DNA of 64,000 nucleotides from UMGS1975 sp959600905. Its GTDB lineage: Bacteria; Bacillota; Clostridia; Christensenellales; QAND01. The stretch spans positions 1-64,000 of the forward strand of contig CAUGNO010000003.1 in assembly GCA_959600905.1 (NCBI GenBank), in the 5' to 3' direction. Shown here in pieces: positions 27,701 through 35,062 of this stretch. Both the position numbers and the translations under genes were made by a program. The first letter of the stretch is position 1. Every line of letters begins with the position of its first letter. The notes under the pieces were generated by a model. The model was not told the origin of the DNA and did no database searches. It saw only the letters and a program-made list of their open reading frames with translations.

Positions 27701-28194
27701 GCCAACTTTTCCATCACCCTGTTGATCTCGATGCGCTGTCCTTTTTGCAGGGTAAACACATGCTTTTGGAAATCCTCCGGAGGGGCCAAACGGGCCCGCG
27801 CTGCGTCTACCCCTGCAATGATGACAAACGGCGTGCCCGAAACAGCCCGGCTCAGCGCCTTGGCCCGCAGGCCCTGCGTCTGCTTGTTTTGTCCCCGTGC
27901 ACGGCTGAGCTGTACCGTCCTCTGCGGCAGCAGCAGGCACGCGTCCCCCAGCGTAGGCTCCAGCGCTGCATAGAGCTTTTGTGCAGAAAAATCGCCTGAT
28001 GTCACGATCATGATGGATTTCTTCTGCTGGTAAAACAGAGACAGAACCAGGGGCACCTTTCCGTTTTCCGGCATGCCAAAAAGAGAGAGTTTTTTCTGCT
28101 CCCCCTTCATGCTCCCAATCAATCTTTTATACGCGCCGCCCTCCATCAGCGGCTTCAGCAAAGGGCTGATCTGGGTCCATGGCTGCTGTTGCAT
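24715..28194 (-). CDS. mfd: Transcription-repair coupling factor
   Basis: This 1159-residue ATPase removes RNA polymerase stalled at DNA lesions and recruits UvrA. In order it has a UvrB-like N-terminal region (PLVLSLFYQQKKSIMIVTSG), a CarD-like polymerase-binding domain (VGDYAVHDVHGIGVYKG), and RecG-like motor motifs. The motor includes GDVGYGKTEVAMRA (Walker A, near residue 645) and VVDEEQRFGVGHKE, and a C-terminal TRCF domain follows. GGGGAGG precedes the ATG. It lies directly after pth, in the conserved glmU-pth-mfd order. Confidence 0.97.
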   Translation of the reverse strand: MQQQPWTQISPLLKPLMEGGAYKRLIGSMKGEQKKLSLFGMPENGKVPLVLSLFYQQKKSIMIVTSGDFSAQKLYAALEPTLGDACLLLPQRTVQLSRARGQNKQTQGLRAKALSRAVSGTPFVIIAGVDAARARLAPPEDFQKHVFTLQKGQRIEINRVMEKLARAGYLRNETVQETGEFAVRGGIVDIFGADGSAVRVDFFGDEIDQIRKLDVLSQRSQEEIQQFALSPAVETPLTHKQAQKALLEMDKILKNIPLSAQNEQSERLRQLHDSIAQGDYTQSYEVLSLFLPAYTAVDYLPADSILMLDEPIRLSDAAHSSDLEIQSTVVELKEKGMSPLGWENQLAPYVHLTAPPDVYTLSCSAVQQTGDSHVFQIRPAQALHGRFDLLADELTLRNKHGYRTVLVLQNEKRCQTLYQSLLDRGVSCVVDSEMKNPPQKGYTVLTVAPLGSGFEMGEENYLVFSEHEIFRTQGARTPAKQKSSLQAAMPAVDLKVGDYAVHDVHGIGVYKGLTTITVEGKPKDFMLMEYRGGDKLYIPADQADRLQKYIGNDDTPKVNKMGGAEWEKAKKKVSSSVKKLAQDLVSIYAARQAMTGYAFSEDTAWQAEFEQAFPFEETEGQLQSVEEIKRDMESNKIMDRLLCGDVGYGKTEVAMRAIFKCVMDAKQAMVLVPTTILAQQHYATMAARFEGYPIRVQVLSRFKTAKEQKQILQEFADGGIDVLIGTHRLLAKDVRPHDLGLLVVDEEQRFGVGHKETIKDMKRSVDVLTMTATPIPRTMEMSLVGIRDMSVIHTPPEQRIPVNTYVSPYDAGLIREAIHRELARDGQVYILYNKVQRMEWLVHELRQLVPEARFAMAHGQMTENQLESAMLQFYEREADVLVCSTIVENGVDIPSANTMIVLDADHLGLSQLYQLRGRVGRSTRTAYCYLLYETNKQINETAQKRLDAIKEFTDLGSGFRIAMRDLEIRGAGNLLGPEQHGHMANVGYDTYCKLLADAVKQARGETPAPTFETTVDAPLAAYLPEKYVGSKEQKVQVYRKIANITGVHDAEDLEKELQDRFGPVPEATRQLIEISLLRALAHEAGVASVTVRQGQARMKFALQAEVDPLQIMQAAERFGQGAHFTKGETPGLLLKLPRASAEEMTEQTMAFFKDLTQAS

Positions 28195-28210
28195 AAATGC
28201 CTCCCCGGCG

Positions 28211-28774
28211 TTATACGCCGTTATACGCCCTCTGCGCAGCCTCTACCCCTTCCGTAAGCAAAAGCTTTGCCGCTTGGGCGCCGTGTTCAATACTGCGCTG
28301 AAACAAAAGCGCGTCCTCTCCTTTGGGTACTCCCAAGACAAAATCAACCAGATCCCATTTTTCCGGTGGGGCGCCTACGCCTAGGCGCACACGCGGGAAT
28401 CCTCCCTCGCCCAAATGGGATAAAATACTGCGCATGCCGTTGTGCGTACCAGCACCGCCCTTTCCTCGCACGCGGATTACGCCAGCCGGCAGGTCTATAT
28501 CGTCGTATAGCACCACAATATCTTCCAACGACACTTTATAGTACGCAGCAAAATCCATCACACATTCGCCGCTGTTGTTCATAAAGGTCTGCGGCTTGAT
28601 CAATAGTACCTTTTCCAATCCGCATTGCACTTGCCGCACCACTGCGCCGCGCTGCTTTTTTTCCGGCGTCGCATTGAGCAGCGCCCCCAATTCATCCAAC
28701 GCCAAAAAACCGGCATTATGCCGGGTCTTGGCGTATTTATCCCCCGGGTTCCCCAGGCCAAATACCAGTTTCAT
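28211..28774 (-). CDS. pth: Peptidyl-tRNA hydrolase
   Basis: This 187-residue enzyme recycles peptidyl-tRNA that drops off ribosomes. It begins MKLVFGLGNPGDKYAKTRHN with the catalytic His at residue 20. KPQTFMNNSGE and DDIDLPAGVIRVRGKGGAGTHNG are the other family motifs. The start is set at 28774, where the family N-terminus begins; the frame open from 28834 reads back into glmU. The gap to the glmU stop is one base. Confidence 0.97.
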   Translation of the reverse strand: MKLVFGLGNPGDKYAKTRHNAGFLALDELGALLNATPEKKQRGAVVRQVQCGLEKVLLIKPQTFMNNSGECVMDFAAYYKVSLEDIVVLYDDIDLPAGVIRVRGKGGAGTHNGMRSILSHLGEGGFPRVRLGVGAPPEKWDLVDFVLGVPKGEDALLFQRSIEHGAQAAKLLLTEGVEAAQRAYNGV

Positions 28775-28775
28775 C

Positions 28776-30143
28776 TTATTTGAGTTTCCCCTGTTTTCTT
28801 CGGTTGTCCGCCCATTCCGGCTTTGTCTCGGCACGAACGCGACCGATCGCCATCGAGCCTGCTTCCACTTCTTCGGTTACCGTGGTGCCCGCCGCCACAT
28901 ACGCGCCTTCCCGCACCGCTACGGGCGCTACCAGGTTTACATTGCAGCCGATAAAGCAGCGATCCTCTACCGTAGATCGCTGTTTTATCTTCCCATCATA
29001 GTTCACAAAGATCGTGCCGCAGGCAATATTACAGTCTCTGCCGATGTCGGCATCTCCAATATAAGCCAGATGGGGCAGTTTGGTTCCATCTCCGACATTG
29101 GAATTTTTAACTTCTACAAAATCGCCGACCTTGCATCCGCTGCCAATCTTGCTGCCCGGCCGCAGATACGCAAACGGGCCTACCGTCGTACCGCTGCCGA
29201 TTTCGCTTTGTACAACCACGCTGTTTTGCAGTTCCACGCCGTCTGCAAGGATGCTGTCCTCGATACGCGAAGAGCCCATCAGCACACAATCCGCTCCAAT
29301 CTTTGTACGGCCCCTGAGCATCACGCCCGGGTACAAAATGGTATCGCGGCCGATCTCCACCTGCTCTTCAATGTATACCTGCTGCGGATCGAGGATAGTA
29401 ACGCCATTTCGCATATGATTCTCTTTGATCCGCGTTTGTAAATATTGCTCCGCCTGCATCAGCTGTATCCTGTCGTTGACACCCATGCATTCCGCCTGGC
29501 TCGTCACCACCGCCTCAACAGGACGATGCGCCTGTACCAAAAATCCAATGCAGTCCGTCAGATAATACTCCTGCTGCGCGTTGTCGCATGTCAGCTGTGT
29601 TAGCCCCTCCAGCAGCGCACGGTTGTCAAAACAGTATACCGAGGCGTTGACCTCTCTTACCTGCCGCTCCTCATCCGTTGCGTCTTTATGTTCTACGATC
29701 CTGGCCACACGGCCATGATCATCCCGCAGCACGCGTCCATAGCCAGTGGGGTCCTCCGCTATGCTGCTCAAAAGCGCCGCCCCGCCTGTGGGGGTTTTGT
29801 CGATCAACGTTTGCAGCGTTTGCTGTGTCAAAAGCGGCATATCGCCCGCCAAAATCAACGTCTTGCCATCATAATCCTTTAGGTAAGGCATGGCCATCTG
29901 CACGGCATGCCCTGTTCCCTTTTGTTCTGTTTGCTCCACCACTGCCGCGGACTTTTCCACAAACGGGGCCACCTGTTCTTTCCCATGGCCTACCACCACA
30001 ATGGGGCTGCACTGTGCCGGGCAAGCATTCAGTACCCTCTGCACCATTTCTACTCCGCATACTTTATGTAGCACCTTGGGCGTACTGCTCTTCATTCTTT
30101 TGCCTTCGCCCGCCGCCAAGACCACTGCTTTGATGGGTTCCAC
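28776..30143 (-). CDS. glmU: Bifunctional N-acetylglucosamine-1-phosphate uridyltransferase / glucosamine-1-phosphate acetyltransferase
   Basis: This enzyme of about 455 residues makes UDP-GlcNAc for the cell wall. The N-terminal pyrophosphorylase domain opens with VVLAAGEGKRMKS. The C-terminal half is a left-handed beta-helix with hexapeptide repeats (IGADCVLMGSSRIED, FVEVKNSNVGDGTKLPHL, ACGTIFVNYDGK). The start is ambiguous: a TTG at 30149 is only 3 bases from the AGGGGG, while the GTG at 30143 has a spacing of 9, so GTG is preferred. A strong promoter lies upstream. Confidence 0.95.
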   Translation of the reverse strand: MEPIKAVVLAAGEGKRMKSSTPKVLHKVCGVEMVQRVLNACPAQCSPIVVVGHGKEQVAPFVEKSAAVVEQTEQKGTGHAVQMAMPYLKDYDGKTLILAGDMPLLTQQTLQTLIDKTPTGGAALLSSIAEDPTGYGRVLRDDHGRVARIVEHKDATDEERQVREVNASVYCFDNRALLEGLTQLTCDNAQQEYYLTDCIGFLVQAHRPVEAVVTSQAECMGVNDRIQLMQAEQYLQTRIKENHMRNGVTILDPQQVYIEEQVEIGRDTILYPGVMLRGRTKIGADCVLMGSSRIEDSILADGVELQNSVVVQSEIGSGTTVGPFAYLRPGSKIGSGCKVGDFVEVKNSNVGDGTKLPHLAYIGDADIGRDCNIACGTIFVNYDGKIKQRSTVEDRCFIGCNVNLVAPVAVREGAYVAAGTTVTEEVEAGSMAIGRVRAETKPEWADNRRKQGKLK

Positions 30144-30204
30144 CGACAAATGCCCCCTTTTGTTGGATCTCTATGTGTATATTATAAGCTAAAATGCTCC
30201 GTTC

Positions 30205-30234
30205 ATTGTATGCAAACACCCTTTGCATTGTCAA
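30205..30234 (-). promoter_or_regulatory. glmU-pth-mfd promoter
   Basis: On the minus strand a perfect TTGACA (30229-30234) and a TACAAT (30205-30210) are separated by 18 bases. It lies about 60 bases before the glmU start. Confidence 0.75.
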
Positions 30235-30367
30235 GTTTTGATGAATTTTCCAGTTTTTCTCTTTCCTATTATATTTATACAAGCTAAAATCGAAGATAGA
30301 ATTTTCAGGGAGTCTCTCTAACATAGATAAAAATATGAAAAAATAATCTATTATCCGGAAAAGAGTC

Positions 30368-30396
30368 TTGACATCCTGTTTCTTTGGGTGTAGTTT
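30368..30396 (+). promoter_or_regulatory. Candidate ATP synthase operon promoter
   Basis: A perfect TTGACA (30368-30373) is followed after 17 bases by TAGTTT, a weak -10. It is the best plus-strand candidate in the 30150-30504 gap, which otherwise holds the glmU promoter and the inverted repeat at 30442-30490 and no gene I can support. Confidence 0.45.
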
Positions 30397-30441
30397 TACA
30401 TCAAGATAAAAACAAGGGTGTTTGCCAAGGCGTTGTGTCTG

Positions 30442-30490
30442 TTGCCGGTAAGCCCCTTTTTATTTCTGTTATCCATAACTATGCCGGCAA
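30442..30490 (+). promoter_or_regulatory. Leader inverted repeat next to the atpI ribosome binding site
   Basis: TTGCCGG (30442-30448) and CCGGCAA (30484-30490) can pair around a 35-base loop. The right arm ends directly before the AAAGGAGGAG of atpI. A modest effect on initiation is possible but unproven. Confidence 0.3.
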
Positions 30491-30504
30491 AAAGGAGGAG
30501 TTCT

Positions 30505-30768
30505 ATGTCCATTACCGTATCCGGTGTGCTCATCGGAATCGTGTTTGGCATTGCGCTCGGCTGTTTTCAGCTGTATGCGTTATGGCATATGGTTTCCAAT
30601 CCTGCCTATCGTTGGCTTTGGTTCATCGGCAAAATGCTGGCCTATGTGGCGGTATTTTTGCTGATGGCGCTATGGTCCGTAGGCCATCTAGCCGGCTGTG
30701 CGGGTGCAGCGCTATTTCTGTTGTTCGCAGGGGCTGCCGTCATATTCACCAAGGCAAAGAGGAGTTAA
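30505..30768 (+). CDS. atpI: ATP synthase subunit I-like small membrane protein
   Basis: This 87-residue protein has about three hydrophobic segments (about 5-25, 35-57 and 60-80) and sits directly before the ATP synthase a subunit, the standard place of atpI. AtpI proteins help c-ring assembly or ion uptake. The sequence itself is poorly conserved, so the name rests mainly on position, size and topology. AAAGGAGGAG lies 4 bases upstream of the chosen ATG; a longer frame from 30418 is not supported by a ribosome binding site. Confidence 0.7.
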   Translation: MSITVSGVLIGIVFGIALGCFQLYALWHMVSNPAYRWLWFIGKMLAYVAVFLLMALWSVGHLAGCAGAALFLLFAGAAVIFTKAKRS

Positions 30769-30775
30769 CTAAGTC

Positions 30776-31612
30776 ATGGAGCAAAACACAACCTCTCAAG
30801 CTGCCCAAAAGCAGGGTGTCAAAAAGAAAAAATCCATCAAGCAAAAGCTGCTAGCCTTTTTAAAGCTCGCCGCGCCATACCTGATCCTATGCATAATCTA
30901 TGGCGCGTTGATGCTAATCTTCGGCCCCAAGGAAAGCAATGGTATGGAGCTTTCCATCGATGTCGGCACCATCACGTTGCCAGGTATCGGAGCTGTCAGC
31001 TGGTCTGTTTTTGTGGGCGGCGTCATTCTTTTGCTATGTATCGTCGTTCTGCTATGCCTAAATCTATTTTATTATAAAGGCATGACAGAAAATCCGAAAA
31101 AGCTGCAAAACTATCTACAGCTGTTTGTCACCACCTATGACAAAATGGCGACCAACCGCCTGGGCGAAACCATCGGGCGGGAAATTGCTCCTTACCTATT
31201 TGCCTTGACCATATACATTGGCCTTGGCTGTTGTATCGAGTTGTTTGGTCTTACGGCGATGACCGCCGATATCAATACCACCTTGGCGCTGGGGATCTGT
31301 ACGTTCATCATGATCAATTACATCACCATCCGCCACAGGGGGCTAAAGTATCGGGCCCAAAGCTACCTAAAGCCGATGGCGGCCGTGGCGCCTGTCAAGT
31401 TGCTTTCAGACTTGGCAGTGCCTGTTTCGCTGGCCTGCCGTTTATACGGCAATGTGCTGGCGGGCATGATCGTTATGGAGCTGATCTATTCCGTAACAAC
31501 CATCCTAATTCCGCCGCTTCTATCCCTGTATTTCAACGTGTTCCACACGGCGATTCAGGTGTATATATTTGTTTACCTATCGCTTTCCTACGTAGGCGAA
31601 GCGTTGGATTAA
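30776..31612 (+). CDS. atpB: F1Fo ATP synthase subunit a
   Basis: This 278-residue membrane subunit forms the ion half-channels next to the c-ring. The essential arginine is visible in SLACRLYGNVLAG (Arg222), and the last helices read FHTAIQVYIFVYLSLSYVGEAL. A basic N-terminal tail of about 30 residues, rich in lysine, precedes the first hydrophobic segment. It starts 8 bases after atpI with GAGGAG upstream. Confidence 0.95.
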   Translation: MEQNTTSQAAQKQGVKKKKSIKQKLLAFLKLAAPYLILCIIYGALMLIFGPKESNGMELSIDVGTITLPGIGAVSWSVFVGGVILLLCIVVLLCLNLFYYKGMTENPKKLQNYLQLFVTTYDKMATNRLGETIGREIAPYLFALTIYIGLGCCIELFGLTAMTADINTTLALGICTFIMINYITIRHRGLKYRAQSYLKPMAAVAPVKLLSDLAVPVSLACRLYGNVLAGMIVMELIYSVTTILIPPLLSLYFNVFHTAIQVYIFVYLSLSYVGEALD

Positions 31613-31642
31613 GATTTCATTCCTAAAAGGAGGATTATCATC

Positions 31643-31882
31643 ATGAGTGCAATTGGATTAATCGCAATCGGTGCTGGTATCGCTGTTTTGGCCGGGCTGG
31701 GTGCCGGGCTGGGCATGGGCATTGCAACCAGCAAGGCAGTAGAGGCTGTAGGCCGCCAGCCAGAGGCGCAGGGCAAGATCAACTCCGTGCTTTTGTTAGG
31801 TTTGGTTTTGGCAGAATCCACCGCAATCTACGGTTTTGTAGTTGCGCTGTTGATCATGTTTGTTTTAGGCGGTAAGGCATAA
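31643..31882 (+). CDS. atpE: F1Fo ATP synthase subunit c
   Basis: This 79-residue hairpin of two membrane helices forms the rotor ring. The polar loop is GRQPEAQGK (37-45) and the ion-binding carboxylate is Glu58 in LAESTAIYG. Ser59, Thr60 and Tyr63 match residues around the sodium site of Ilyobacter-type c subunits. However, the glutamine that completes that site (33 residues before the Glu) is Met25 here. The coupling ion therefore cannot be decided from sequence. AAAGGAGG precedes the ATG. Confidence 0.96.
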   Translation: MSAIGLIAIGAGIAVLAGLGAGLGMGIATSKAVEAVGRQPEAQGKINSVLLLGLVLAESTAIYGFVVALLIMFVLGGKA

Positions 31883-31925
31883 ACCTTATCCTCGCTGAAC
31901 CATTGATAAAGGAAAGGGATTATCT

Positions 31926-32408
31926 ATGAACATCGATCTGTGGAGTATCGGCTGGCATATGCTGTCGGTGTTCTTCCTGGCGTTGCTGTTCAAGCACTTT
32001 TTATTCAAACCAGTGCGTGCTTTTATGGACAACAATGCGAAAAAGGTGATGGAAGACCGCCAACAGCTGGAAGTCGTCAAGCAAGAGATTACCATTCAGC
32101 AAAATCAAGTCAAGGCTCAAAAAGAGGAGCTTCGCGCCCATTCTGCCGAAACGTTGACCCGTTCTCAAAAGCAGGCGGAAGAGCTTGCCAAGGATGTGAT
32201 TGCAACGGCAGAAAAAGAGGCAGACCGGATTCGCCGCCGCGCAACCGAAGAAGCAGAGCAGCTGCGCATCAAGGCCATGGAGGATTCCGAAGAGCGTATC
32301 GGATCTCTTTCCGTGGAGCTTGCCGGCCGTATCCTCTCTCGTGAGATCAAAAAAGAGGATCATGAGCGCATGATAGACGCCTTTATCAAAGAGGTAGCGG
32401 AGAAATGA
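31926..32408 (+). CDS. atpF: F1Fo ATP synthase subunit b
   Basis: This 160-residue peripheral stalk subunit has one N-terminal membrane helix (about 6-24) with FKPVRAFMDNNAKKVMEDRQ following it. A long charged coiled coil comes next, and the end reads DHERMIDAFIKEV. Length is typical and no delta-like N-terminal domain is fused to it. Its stop overlaps the start of the short delta gene in an ATGA arrangement, so the two are translationally coupled. Confidence 0.95.
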   Translation: MNIDLWSIGWHMLSVFFLALLFKHFLFKPVRAFMDNNAKKVMEDRQQLEVVKQEITIQQNQVKAQKEELRAHSAETLTRSQKQAEELAKDVIATAEKEADRIRRRATEEAEQLRIKAMEDSEERIGSLSVELAGRILSREIKKEDHERMIDAFIKEVAEK

Positions 32409-32620
32409 AGGGTTTTATCCGTACCGCATATCCTCTTACGGAAAGCCAGCTTGCCAGGCTGACGGCTGTGTTTTCCAGCAAACTGCATACCCCCATTGAT
32501 TTTCAAGTGGAGCAAGCACCAGAGCTTCTTTGCGGGCTAGAGGTCACCATCGGCGGCCGCATTTACGAATACAACGTAAAGGATCAGCTCATCGATGCCA
32601 TGCAGTTGATGACTACGTAA
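32405..32620 (+). CDS. atpH: Minimal ATP synthase delta subunit (C-terminal domain only)
   Basis: Only 71 residues long, against about 175-185 for typical delta. FIRTAYPLTESQLARL (4-19) and the LLCGLEVTIGGRIYEYNVKD segment (41-60) match the C-terminal part of delta, which binds the end of subunit b. The N-terminal six-helix domain that grips the alpha subunits is absent. It is not a frameshift product: the ATG overlaps the atpF stop, there is no spare DNA upstream, and the reading frame ends cleanly before atpA. Identification is by operon position and these motifs. Confidence 0.82.
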   Translation: MKGFIRTAYPLTESQLARLTAVFSSKLHTPIDFQVEQAPELLCGLEVTIGGRIYEYNVKDQLIDAMQLMTT

Positions 32621-32638
32621 CAAGGATGGTGAAATCCT

Positions 32639-34198
32639 ATGGCAAACAATGAATCAACCGATGTAATTCGCGAAAAGGTAGATTCGTTTGAATATAAGCC
32701 TCAAATCTCCTCCTTTGGCCATGTTCTTAAGGTAGGCGACGGCATTTTTTGGGCCGATGGGCTGGAGGGGCTGCAGCTCAGCGAGCTGGTTGAGCTGCCC
32801 GGAGAAATATATGGCATGGCGCTGTCGTTGGCAGAAAACTACAACGGCATTGCACTGCTCAATGGTGAATATGAGGTAACCGAAGGCATGGAGGTGCGCG
32901 GTACCGGCCATGTTGTTCAAGTGCCCGTACAGGGGCTGGAGGGCCGCATTGTCGATCCGATCGGCCGGCCGCTTGATGCACAGGGCCCGATACAAAGCTT
33001 AAAATTCCGGCCTGTGGAGCGTGAAGCGCCCGCCATCATCGATCGTGACGCCGTGGAGCGTCCGCTGCAAACCGGCTGGCTGGCCATCGATGCCATGGTT
33101 CCCATTGGCAAGGGGCAGCGTGAACTCATCATCGGAGACCGGCAGACCGGAAAAACTGCGCTGGCCGTCGATACCATCATCAACCAGCGCGGCCGCAATG
33201 TTCGTTGCTTTTATGTGGCCATCGGCCAAAAGATCAGTACCGTAAAAAACGTAATGGAAGAATTAGCACATCACGATGCGCTTTCCTATACGACGGTGGT
33301 CTTTGCAGGGGCTTCCGATCCTGCGCCGATGCAATATCTTGCACCCTATGCAGGGTGCGCTATGGCAGAGCATGTTATGGAAGAGGGCGGCGACGCGCTC
33401 ATCGTATATGATGATCTTTCCAAGCACGCTGTTGCCTACCGCAGCATGTCTCTATTGCTTCGTAGGCCGCCGGGCCGTGAGGCGTATCCTGGCGATGTTT
33501 TCTACCTGCATTCGCGTCTGTTGGAACGCGCTGCGCAGCTATCCGCCAAAAAAGGCGGCGGTTCCATTACGGCGCTTCCCATTGTTGAAACAATGGCAGG
33601 TGATATTTCGGCTTATATCCCGACCAATGTCATTTCCATTACGGATGGCCAGATCTTTTTGGAGGAAAGCCTTTTCCATTCTGGCATTCGTCCGGCTTTG
33701 AATGTGGGGCTTTCGGTTTCCCGTGTTGGCGGCGCCGCACAAACGCCCGCCGTACGCAAATCTGCAGGCCAGCTGCGGTTGGATCTTTCTCAGTATCGGG
33801 AAATGAAAGTGTTCTCCCAGTTTGGCTCGGATCTGGACGAATCTACCAGAGATCTGCTGTCCTACGGTGAACGCTTAACGCAGGTTTTGATTCAGGATCG
33901 CTATACGCCTATCCCAGAGGACGAGCAGGCCGTCATCCTGTATGCTATGACGCAAAGGGGGCTGGTCTCTTCCTTAGAGCAAACAAAATGGGTGCAAGAA
34001 AGCCTGATCGCCTTTATTCAGCAGTCCTATCCGCAGATCTTGGCACAGCTGGGCAAGGATCATACGCTCAATGATGATGTGCGCGCCTGGATTGCGGATG
34101 CGGTAAAGGATTTTATCACCCAAAAAACAGAGCAAAAACAAAAAGAGGAATTGGCAAAAGCCAAAGCCGCTGCCGTTGTACAGGAGAATGAGCAATGA
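32639..34198 (+). CDS. atpA: F1Fo ATP synthase subunit alpha
   Basis: This 519-residue protein is the non-catalytic nucleotide-binding subunit of F1. The Walker A sequence is GDRQTGKT (166-173), and YLHSRLLERAAQL and the alpha-specific SVSRVGGAAQTPAVRK occur later. The N-terminal helix (about 5-18), which in other bacteria docks onto the delta N-terminal domain, is still present although that domain is missing here. AAGGATGG precedes the ATG. Confidence 0.97.
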   Translation: MANNESTDVIREKVDSFEYKPQISSFGHVLKVGDGIFWADGLEGLQLSELVELPGEIYGMALSLAENYNGIALLNGEYEVTEGMEVRGTGHVVQVPVQGLEGRIVDPIGRPLDAQGPIQSLKFRPVEREAPAIIDRDAVERPLQTGWLAIDAMVPIGKGQRELIIGDRQTGKTALAVDTIINQRGRNVRCFYVAIGQKISTVKNVMEELAHHDALSYTTVVFAGASDPAPMQYLAPYAGCAMAEHVMEEGGDALIVYDDLSKHAVAYRSMSLLLRRPPGREAYPGDVFYLHSRLLERAAQLSAKKGGGSITALPIVETMAGDISAYIPTNVISITDGQIFLEESLFHSGIRPALNVGLSVSRVGGAAQTPAVRKSAGQLRLDLSQYREMKVFSQFGSDLDESTRDLLSYGERLTQVLIQDRYTPIPEDEQAVILYAMTQRGLVSSLEQTKWVQESLIAFIQQSYPQILAQLGKDHTLNDDVRAWIADAVKDFITQKTEQKQKEELAKAKAAAVVQENEQ

Positions 34199-35061
34199 AC
34201 TTAGCGGAGATTAGACAAAGGATTGTCAGCATCTCCCAAACGCGGCAAATTACGCAGGCCATGCGCATGATTTCCAGCGCGAAAATGCGCCAAGGCCTAA
34301 AACGTGCCACCGCCAACGACTACTATATCCAATCCGTCCGAACCGCCATCCGCTCCCTGCTGACGACGGTATCTACGATGGAGCATCGATTTGTAGACCG
34401 TGCGAAAAGTGGCCGTGCCGCGTTTGTGGTGATCACCAGCGAACGTGGTTTGGCTGGCGGTTATAACAACAATATCCTCAAATTTGCTGAAGAGTATATG
34501 TCCACCTACCAAATGGAGCGTGTGTATACCATCGGCGCCGTGGCCCATGAGTATTTTGCGCATAAGCATGTGGAGCACAGCGTCGATTATCTGCGTGCCA
34601 TCGATCATCCTGAGCTGTACGAAGCCCGTAAGCTTTCTTTCGACTTGCTTCGGCTCTTTCTAAGCGGCGAGGTGGATCAGATCTTCGTCTTTTATACGCA
34701 CCTGATCAATTCCATGACCTGTGAGCCGCGCGTTATGCGTCTGCTGCCCCTCCGCCAGTCTGATTTCCCTGAAATACAGCTGCCGGAGCAGCTCTATCCC
34801 GGCTCGTTTATCTTTGAGCCGGACGCACAAACCGTTTTGGAAAATCTGGTGCCCCAATACATCGTAGGCCAAGTGTATGCAACATTGATCCAGGCCTTTG
34901 CCAGCGAGCAATGTGCCCGTATGGCAGCCATGGATGCCGCCACAAACAATGCGGACGAAATGCTGCATACCCTGAACCTCCAATACAACCGTGCACGCCA
35001 AGATGCCATTACACAAGAAATCACTGAAATCATGGGCGGCATGGCAGCAGGAGGAGAATAA
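34195..35061 (+). CDS. atpG: F1Fo ATP synthase subunit gamma
   Basis: This 288-residue protein is the central rotor shaft. It has the conserved N-terminal coiled-coil arm (RQRIVSISQTRQITQAMRMIS), the ITSERGLAGGYNNNI segment and the C-terminal arm ending NRARQDAITQEITEIMGGMA. The start overlaps the atpA stop as ATGA. Confidence 0.96.
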   Translation: MNLAEIRQRIVSISQTRQITQAMRMISSAKMRQGLKRATANDYYIQSVRTAIRSLLTTVSTMEHRFVDRAKSGRAAFVVITSERGLAGGYNNNILKFAEEYMSTYQMERVYTIGAVAHEYFAHKHVEHSVDYLRAIDHPELYEARKLSFDLLRLFLSGEVDQIFVFYTHLINSMTCEPRVMRLLPLRQSDFPEIQLPEQLYPGSFIFEPDAQTVLENLVPQYIVGQVYATLIQAFASEQCARMAAMDAATNNADEMLHTLNLQYNRARQDAITQEITEIMGGMAAGGE

Positions 35062-35062
35062 C

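Noticed and set aside
31643..31882. Calling the ATP synthase sodium-specific
   Set aside because: The Glu-Ser-Thr-Tyr residues fit but the key glutamine is methionine; sequence alone does not settle it.
32001..32620. Short delta subunit as the product of a frameshift
   Set aside because: Other frames around 32300-32620 hold no delta N-terminal sequence, and the start overlaps the atpF stop, so no upstream coding space exists.
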